A DNA stretch of 64,000 nucleotides from Yersinia vastinensis (GTDB lineage Bacteria > Pseudomonadota > Gammaproteobacteria > Enterobacterales > Enterobacteriaceae): NCBI RefSeq assembly GCF_902726565.1, contig NZ_CACVAF010000001.1, positions 1 to 64,000 of the forward strand, read 5' to 3'. Both the position numbers and the translations under genes were made by a program. Below are positions 58,431-64,000 of this stretch, one piece after another (within the stretch, counting starts at the first letter, position 1; every line of letters begins with the position of its first letter). A model generated the notes under the pieces. That model made no database searches and was not told where the DNA came from. It was given only the letters and a program-made list of their open reading frames with translations.

Positions 58431-58842
58431 GCATCTTGACAATAGAGATATTAACGCCATCGTGAATCTAATTCGGGGATGGCAGGAACCAAAACTGTCC
58501 TGGTCAGCAATCTGTGAGGCGGCAGAACCATTGGTCGGAAAGTTGCCGTCAAGACAGTCCCTCAGTGCACATGACGCAATAGTGACTGCCTATCAAACAA
58601 AGAAAGAGGCGCTTAAAGGCCGTGGCCCCAAAAATCCGCGTCCAGCTAGTTTGAACATTGCAGCCGCTAGGATTGTGAATCTTGAGAGCGAAATCGAAGA
58701 GCTGAAGGAAGAGAACCGGATGTACAAACAACTGTTTGTGATCTGGCAATACAATGCATACAAACATGGAATGAAGGAACATCAACTTAATGCGCAGTTG
58801 ACAAAGATTGACCGAGAGCGTTCTGACGGTGAAAAACGATAA
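58417..58842 (+). CDS. Small coiled-coil protein, TnpC-like
   Basis: A 141-aa hydrophilic protein starting at GTG inside the end of recombinase 3. Residues about 80-110 (NLESEIEELKEENRMYKQL) form a clear coiled coil; the first half is helical with a Ser/Arg-rich turn. Size, position and coiled coil agree with TnpC of Tn554 (about 125 aa), an accessory that affects transposition efficiency and orientation. Homology is inferred from layout rather than a recognised motif. Confidence 0.6.
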   Translation: MALAKHLDNRDINAIVNLIRGWQEPKLSWSAICEAAEPLVGKLPSRQSLSAHDAIVTAYQTKKEALKGRGPKNPRPASLNIAAARIVNLESEIEELKEENRMYKQLFVIWQYNAYKHGMKEHQLNAQLTKIDRERSDGEKR

Positions 58843-58854
58843 TAATCTCGGTAG

Positions 58855-58860
58855 TATAAT
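58855..58860 (+). promoter_or_regulatory. Possible promoter of the reverse transcriptase operon
   Basis: A perfect TATAAT lies 34 nt before the first RT gene, but there is no good -35 at 16-18 nt. A weak or activated promoter is possible; read-through from the recombinase operon (12 nt upstream) is the alternative. Confidence 0.35.
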
Positions 58861-58893
58861 TTTTCGTAATATTATTTATAAAGGAGATTGAAA

Positions 58894-60243
58894 ATGATTG
58901 ACCAGTCTTTTTCAGCGAGAAATTTTAGAAGGATATACGACCTAGATAGAAAAAATAAAGGTACTTTAGAAGTTGAATACTTTCCTGATGCTTATAAAAT
59001 TAGGAAGAAAATAATAATGTTAAAAGGTTTTATTTATTGGCTTGCAAGAAGGCTGAGAAATGATAAGATTAGTACGACTAAATTTGAAGAAAGGAAAAAT
59101 ATAATTAATGAACATATTAAGATTAGAAAGGAACAATATAATAATGAAGTGAATAGCAAGTTGAAAATTATTGCACAGAATGTCGGTGTAAAAGGGTACA
59201 CTTTACCTTTGACGTTATTACCACATCAAGTGAAGAATAAGAATGTATATTCAATTGGTAATACAGTTGAAGCATTATTTGTGTCTAGGCAAATAAAATT
59301 TATTTTAAGTTCGTTATACACAATAAAATCAAATAATAGGGATCTGATTATCAGTCGCCTAAGCGCCCTGATTAAGGAAGTTAGTCCAAAATATATAATC
59401 AGGGCCGATGTTGAAAGTTTTTATGAATCCATAAACCATAAGTCTTTATTAGATATGTTGCATTCATCACCTAAGTTATCTGTTCCGCCACGTCGAGTGA
59501 TTACTCAGTTAATTAGGGAATACCAGGGTTTAACTGGGCTAGATAAAGGGGTGCCTCGTGGTGTAGGCATAAGCTCTTATTTATCTGAGTTGTATATGAG
59601 TGTTGTAGATGATAAAATAAGGGCTTTGCCAGATGTTACTTATTACGAACGATTTGTAGATGATTTAATAGTGATCTTCTCACCAGATAAAGGGAGGAAT
59701 ACTTGTGGCTACCTCCCTCAAATCACTAAAATTATAAATGACCGAGCCCTGTCTCTTAATAATAAAACAGAAGAGTTGGATTTATTTACACAATCTAATA
59801 AAAATTTTGAATATCTAGGCTATAAATTTCAGATAACAGCTAGAGATTACAGTATAAAGATGAGTTCTAATAAGGTTAAAAAAATTAGAAGTCGAATTGA
59901 TAAAGCATTTGATGAATACAATCAGAGTGTTAGTAAAACACCAAAGAGAGCAGAAAAAAATATTTTGCTTAGAATGAAATTTCTCACCGGAAACACCCGT
60001 CTTTATAATAGTAAATCAAAAGCATTTGTTGGGATATATTTTAGCAATCGATTTATAACTGATTTATCTGATTTAAATGGATTGGATTCTTATTTGGTGA
60101 GTAAAATAAATGGTTTGCAAGACCAGAAACTTAAAAAAAGAATTAGTAGGTTTTCCTTTAGTAAAGGTTTTGAAGATAAAATTTTTAGAAAATTTAGTTT
60201 CATAGAATTTAGCGATATATCTAAGGGATGGTCACATGTCTAA
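58894..60243 (+). CDS. drt3a: Reverse transcriptase, Drt3a-like (DRT type 3, UG3)
   Basis: A 449-aa reverse transcriptase and the first gene of what I take to be a DRT3 anti-phage system. RT motifs: A RADVESFYESI with Asp172; B GVPRGVGISSYLSELY at about 219-234; C RFVDDLIVIF with Asp256 and Asp257; E FEYLGYKF. No maturase, endonuclease or other fused domain follows; the tail is about 130 basic residues. Start: ATG 7 nt after a perfect AAGGAG; the in-frame TTG at 58888 is rejected. It overlaps the second RT by 8 nt (ATGTCTAA). The gene is visibly AT-rich compared with the recombinases before it. From published work as I recall it, this RT copies an ACACAC tract of a companion RNA into poly(GT). 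Confidence 0.82.
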   Translation: MIDQSFSARNFRRIYDLDRKNKGTLEVEYFPDAYKIRKKIIMLKGFIYWLARRLRNDKISTTKFEERKNIINEHIKIRKEQYNNEVNSKLKIIAQNVGVKGYTLPLTLLPHQVKNKNVYSIGNTVEALFVSRQIKFILSSLYTIKSNNRDLIISRLSALIKEVSPKYIIRADVESFYESINHKSLLDMLHSSPKLSVPPRRVITQLIREYQGLTGLDKGVPRGVGISSYLSELYMSVVDDKIRALPDVTYYERFVDDLIVIFSPDKGRNTCGYLPQITKIINDRALSLNNKTEELDLFTQSNKNFEYLGYKFQITARDYSIKMSSNKVKKIRSRIDKAFDEYNQSVSKTPKRAEKNILLRMKFLTGNTRLYNSKSKAFVGIYFSNRFITDLSDLNGLDSYLVSKINGLQDQKLKKRISRFSFSKGFEDKIFRKFSFIEFSDISKGWSHV

Positions 60244-62278
60244 AAAAGCGTTATCGATAAATTTCCCAATAGAGAGAGTAGTTCTTTCAGATTTTTTACC
60301 ATATGAAGTTCCTATTACTTTTTCAAATAGACATTTTTACAATTTTATTGTTAAGCATCAAATAAAACATGATGGGTTGAATTTTATATGGTTAAAGAAA
60401 GATGACTGTTTAAATAGTTTGATTTTAATTTTATTGGGTCTTGAGCAGAATACAGAAATAGTTGAAATTCTTGATGATGGTATTAGTTATACTAAAACAA
60501 ATATCAAGTATTCTAAACTACCTAGCATTGCTTTTACTTTTCCAATTTCACATAAACATAAAGAATACAGATACTTGTCTCTAATGCATCCTAAAGGACA
60601 GTTATTAGGCGTTGATTTCTATAGAAATTATAAAGATTTAATAACATACTATTCAAATGTTAGTCCATTTAGCCTCAGATCAGCAAAAAGGACCGCTGGT
60701 TGTACTTACATCGAGTCAAAGTCTCTTATTGAAAGTTTTGAGAAAGAAGATTTAAGTATTGAGGTTGAAGGTCAGGATTATGAAAATTTAAAATCTTTTT
60801 TCGTTTATAAGAAATATCGTAATATTTTTGAATTTTATGAATCTGAAGATCATCATTGGTGTGAAAAGCGTTTTAATTTCCTCTCTAAATTAGATGTGTC
60901 GAACTGTTTTGATTCAATATACACCCATTCAATTTCATGGGCTGTTTTGCAAAAAAATTACGCAAAACAACAGTTGAGTAAGACACAATCGACATTCCCA
61001 TTTAAATTTGATCAATTGATGCAGAGGTCGAACTACAACGAGACAAATGGAATAATAATTGGGCCAGAATTATCCAGGATTTTTGCAGAGATAATAATGC
61101 AGTCAGTGGATAACAATATTATCAATGATCTTAATATAGATGGTTTAGTTCTTGGTGGGGATTACCAAGTATATCGCTATGTCGATGACTATTTCATTTT
61201 TTATAATGATGATGATGTTTTCAATAAAATTAGAATAAGTACGCAGAAAAATCTAAAAACCTTCAAGCTAAGTTTGAATAAATATAAAGAAGAGAGGTTT
61301 TCTCGTCCAATAATAACGCCAATAACTATAGCCAAGAAAAAAATAGCGAATTTGATATCAGAAAGAATATCTTATAACATTACTGACAATGGTTCTCTAG
61401 AGGAAGATATTAAGAAAGGGAATGTCTACATACATCAAAATAGTTTATCTACCGACTTTAAATCTATACTTTCTGTATCAGGTATAACATATTCGGATAT
61501 CTTAAACTATTCATTGTCTATCATTGAAAGAAAAATAAAGGCACTTTTTAAAGATTATAAAGAGCTTTCAAAAGATGAAAGTGGCGAGCATCAACTAATT
61601 AATGCTATTGTATCGGTGGTGAATTTCACATATTTTATATATGCAGTTGCTCCTAAAGTGAATAGCACTATAAAATTATGCAGGATAATTCAGCAAGTAA
61701 TTATGTTTGTCAAAGATCAAAAAATAGGCGAGGAATATCAACATATTGTATTCAAATGTGTATTCGATAATTCATGTTCTATTTTAGATAAATACTCCAT
61801 TGATAAAACAACACCGATAGAAACTTTATATTTGTTAGTGCTCATTAGGCAACTTGGTAAATATTATTGGTTAGGTGAAAAAAGTTTGATGAAGTATTTC
61901 AATATTAGATTTGAAGGTGGTGTCTACTCATTTGATGATAATCTGAATTACTTTTCCATTACTTCTCTAATTTTTTATATGAGTGACAAAAAAAGATATG
62001 ATGGAATCAGGAAGCATCTTTTGCTTCATGTCGAAAATATTTATAGCATGAAAGTTGACACCCTTCTAAATGAGTCTGAATTGGTTCACTTAACGTTGGA
62101 TTTAATTGCTTGCCCATACATATCTGTTTCTTTTAAAAAATCCCTGCTTTCTCGGTATGATATTGAAAAATCGGATGTGAAACGAATTATTTCATTAAAT
62201 AAATATTGGTTTACAAAATGGAATGACTTTGATTTTGCAAAGGAGCTGGACGCGAAACTTAGCAATGCAGTATACTGA
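60236..62278 (+). CDS. drt3b: Reverse transcriptase, Drt3b-like (DRT type 3, UG8)
   Basis: A 680-aa reverse transcriptase, longer than most. RT motifs: A SKLDVSNCFDSIYTHSISWA with Asp220; B NGIIIGPELSRIFAE near 272; C YRYVDDYFIFY with Asp317 and Asp318. About 330 residues of helical sequence follow the palm and match no domain I know. The start overlaps drt3a by 8 nt, so the two proteins are probably made in fixed ratio. Pairing of a roughly 450-aa and a roughly 650-700-aa RT is the hallmark of DRT3. The partner RT is reported, as I recall, to make the complementary poly(AC) strand without a nucleic acid template. The promoter for the downstream RNA lies inside its last codons. Confidence 0.82.
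   Translation: MSKKALSINFPIERVVLSDFLPYEVPITFSNRHFYNFIVKHQIKHDGLNFIWLKKDDCLNSLILILLGLEQNTEIVEILDDGISYTKTNIKYSKLPSIAFTFPISHKHKEYRYLSLMHPKGQLLGVDFYRNYKDLITYYSNVSPFSLRSAKRTAGCTYIESKSLIESFEKEDLSIEVEGQDYENLKSFFVYKKYRNIFEFYESEDHHWCEKRFNFLSKLDVSNCFDSIYTHSISWAVLQKNYAKQQLSKTQSTFPFKFDQLMQRSNYNETNGIIIGPELSRIFAEIIMQSVDNNIINDLNIDGLVLGGDYQVYRYVDDYFIFYNDDDVFNKIRISTQKNLKTFKLSLNKYKEERFSRPIITPITIAKKKIANLISERISYNITDNGSLEEDIKKGNVYIHQNSLSTDFKSILSVSGITYSDILNYSLSIIERKIKALFKDYKELSKDESGEHQLINAIVSVVNFTYFIYAVAPKVNSTIKLCRIIQQVIMFVKDQKIGEEYQHIVFKCVFDNSCSILDKYSIDKTTPIETLYLLVLIRQLGKYYWLGEKSLMKYFNIRFEGGVYSFDDNLNYFSITSLIFYMSDKKRYDGIRKHLLLHVENIYSMKVDTLLNESELVHLTLDLIACPYISVSFKKSLLSRYDIEKSDVKRIISLNKYWFTKWNDFDFAKELDAKLSNAVY
62247..62276 (+). 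promoter_or_regulatory. Sigma-70 promoter of the putative DRT3 ncRNA
   Basis: TGGACG (62247-62252) and TATACT (62271-62276) are 18 nt apart, 4 of 6 and 5 of 6 consensus matches. It lies within the last 32 nt of the second RT gene. Transcription would begin near 62282-62284, right at the outer arm of the predicted RNA structure. Confidence 0.6.
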
Positions 62279-62280
62279 GA

Positions 62281-62465
62281 GGAAGCGCATCAGGCACCCT
62301 TAATGGCTGTTGGCAGCCGCACACACCAGCGCTAACAGGTATGATTGCCCTATGCATGGGAATTATACTTGGCAAGATTCGTCTGAGTCTTTCCTTTGAG
62401 GTAGCCCCCTACTACACAGCTTTTGGCCTATGTAGTAGGGGGTTGTCGAGCCTAGAGTGCCTTAG
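62281..62465 (+). ncRNA. Putative DRT3 template ncRNA
   Basis: No reading frame, but rich pairing. AGCGC (62284-62288) can pair with GCGCT (62329-62333). Between them lies a perfect hairpin, GGCTG-TTGG-CAGCC (62305-62318), and directly after it the unpaired ACACAC at 62321-62326. A second perfect 12-bp hairpin is CCCCCTACTACA/TGTAGTAGGGGG (62405-62442). AGGCAC (62292-62297) and GTGCCT (62457-62462) could close the whole fold. A promoter fits a start near 62283. DRT3 systems encode an RNA whose AC repeat serves as template for one RT. The 3' end is inferred; no T-run terminator is seen. Confidence 0.65.
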
Positions 62466-62489
62466 ACACCATTCTTTTCAGTTTGAAGT

Positions 62490-62890
<401 letters not shown>

Positions 62891-62994
62891 GCTCAAGAGG
62901 GATCCTATATGACTTTTAGTCCAGTGATTCAGCTCACTGCTACACTTGCAGGATTATCGAAACTCTGTATGCGGATACCCATGAGGGGGCTATA

Positions 62995-63242
62995 ATGGTT
63001 CTTATTATTGAAAAATGGAGGAGCAGCCCGGTGGTTAGAGTCCCGGAGCGGAGTTTGGTATGAAAAAATTTGGCTTAGGTGCAAATGATGTTATTGATAT
63101 TAAAGACCAATATGGTTTCATCATCATTGGCCATACGGAACTGAAAATATATTCCTTGGATACTCTCTTGAAGGGAATTTCCGCAGTTAATCTTCACCAA
63201 AAAATTAGCTTCGGTTTACCAACAGGTAAAGAGCAGCTCTGA
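62995..63242 (+). pseudogene. MazE/PemI-type antitoxin, frameshifted, toxin missing
   Basis: The first frame from 62995 reads MVLIIEKWRSSPVVRVPERS, a MazE-type swapped-hairpin DNA-binding start. It is broken near 63058; the adjacent frame goes on with FGLGANDVIDIKDQYGFIII, then GISAVNLHQKISFGLPTGKE, the toxin-binding tail of MazE proteins. Joined, it is a normal-size antitoxin of about 80 aa. One insertion or deletion explains the break. No mazF follows; instead IS debris starts. A 60-aa frame from 63060 survives but lacks the DNA-binding strand. Confidence 0.65.
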
Positions 63243-63460
63243 TTTTTTCACGCTGTTCCGAAAGCTTTTTATGTTCTTCCAACTGCTGAAAATTTAGAAG
63301 GAAGGGCAGAGAATCCAGCGCTGAGTGTTGTCGGTAATTGTCATCATGCATTAATCATTTTATGTACAATAACATTGAACCGCGTTCATTCAGATGTTCG
63401 TATCGAAATCTTCGTTAAAACTCTCAATATACATATTATGTGTTGGCTTACCGGGATGCT
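63243..63460 (-). pseudogene. Second IS3-family OrfB fragment
   Basis: The minus strand encodes HPGKPTHNMYIESFNEDFDT near 63380-63450, the conserved block around the last catalytic Glu of IS3-family transposases (usually PGKPTDNAFIESFNG). Further on, QHSALDSLPFLLN resembles the usual RPHSALGGLTP motif. Stops and frame changes interrupt it. It is a different subgroup from the remnant at 62.5-62.9 kb. Confidence 0.55.
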
Positions 63461-63523
63461 TACAATTTAATTAACTACTTTATCTGTAATGGTATTTTTA
63501 TCTCAAGACTCAATATTTTCCTT

Positions 63524-64000
63524 CTAATCTACAGTGAAAGTTTCTTGAAATACCTTGGGGTACGCTGGTTCATTCGAGACCCATTCGCGCTCACCTCGCG
63601 TAATGAAATCTGCGATAGCAGATTCAATGATGTCACGGCTCAAAACATCAACATCAACGATAATCTGCAAACCAATACCATTTGCATAGCCGGGTAGGAT
63701 ACAGATAACCACTGTGAACTATTGGTGGGTTTTCTCGGGCTATTTCCTGTTCTCGCTTCTCAAGATATTCCATCCATGTCAGCCCTGCGAATTGGGCGAG
63801 TGCTGGTTTATTGCACAAATCACAGAACCGTTCGCCATCATCCAGCATCGACCATGCTTCATTGAATGCGATTGATTCGACTCTATCACTAAATTCTACA
63901 CTGGCCGTAATTATCTCCGCATTCCAGAAAATCGCAGAGTCTCTTCCCAAGAAAAGTATGTCGCTCCACTTCCAGTTTCCGCATGCAAATGCCTCATCTA
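63524..64000 (-). pseudogene. Unknown gene, partial at window edge, possibly frameshifted
   Basis: A minus-strand frame is open from the window end to 63654 and reads GNWKWSDILFLGRDSAIFWN ... FCDLCNKPALAQFAGLTWME ... ARENPPIVHSGYLYP. It contains one CDLC pair. The adjacent frame then continues sensibly, PGYANGIGLQIIVDVDVLSRD to VSNEPAYPKVFQETF, ending at 63524. Either one insertion/deletion near 63690 split a single gene, or a second small gene (GTG at 63712) overlaps. I do not recognise the family. The N-terminus lies outside. Confidence 0.4.

Noticed and set aside
58894-62278. Retron, group II intron or diversity-generating RT
   Set aside because: There are two RTs, no maturase/HNH domain, no intron domain V, no msr/msd inverted repeats before the RT, and no template/variable repeat pair.
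62401-62446. Intrinsic terminator for the RT operon
   Set aside because: The stem is strong but no T-run follows it; an RNA structural role fits better.
63060-63242. A separate 60-aa gene
   Set aside because: It is the second half of a MazE-type antitoxin whose first half is in the adjacent frame; better described as a frameshifted remnant.
63440-63697. Plus-strand frame of 85 codons
   Set aside because: It runs antisense to the protein-like minus-strand frames and has no motif or ribosome site.

Overview
The window is chromosomal DNA of a gamma-proteobacterium, almost certainly a Yersinia. Gene order follows the enterobacterial metA-aceBAK-iclR-metH ... lysC-pgi-psiE-malGFE/malK-lamB-malM-ubiCA-plsB-dgkA-lexA-yjbJ-zur-dusA-pspG-qor-dnaB-alr-tyrB-yjbR-uvrA-ssb backbone known from E. 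coli. From memory the proteins fit Yersinia versions best; the sodium symporter at 18.6-19.5 kb looks nearly identical to the Y. frederiksenii ASBT homologue. An enterocolitica-group species is likely, but no database search was possible.

Layout. 0-0.5 kb: the distal end of an rRNA operon (5S, tRNA-Thr(GGT), second 5S). 0.7-11.7 kb: methionine (metA, metH) and glyoxylate-bypass genes (aceB, aceA, aceK) with their repressor iclR. 11.7-18.4 kb: an accessory two-partner secretion locus on the minus strand, a large TpsA exoprotein and its TpsB transporter. 18.6-23.8 kb: a sodium symporter, lysC under a lysine riboswitch, pgi, psiE. 24-32 kb: the divergent maltose regulon with MalT and CRP-type sites. 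32.1-35.1 kb: a 1006-aa protein of unknown overall function with an OspG/NleH-like kinase domain at its C-terminus. 35.3-53.4 kb: core genes for ubiquinone, phospholipids, SOS response, zinc regulation, tRNA modification, replication and repair.

53.5-64 kb: a foreign island starting just after the ssb terminator and running off the window. Its left end is a tightly overlapping operon of three different tyrosine recombinases and a small coiled-coil protein, organised like a Tn554-type tnpA/B/C module. Next is a very AT-rich operon of two overlapping reverse transcriptases with intact catalytic aspartates (FVDD and YVDD). This arrangement matches the Defence-associated Reverse Transcriptase type 3 (DRT3, UG3+UG8) anti-phage system. 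Immediately downstream is a structured non-coding segment with its own good sigma-70 promoter inside the end of the second RT gene. It carries a single-stranded ACACAC tract next to a perfect hairpin, which is what a DRT3 template RNA would need. I consider this RT pair plus RNA the most exciting content of the window.

The rest of the island is debris: two decayed IS3-family transposase pieces, a frameshifted MazE-type antitoxin without its toxin, and a broken or overlapping unknown gene at the window edge.
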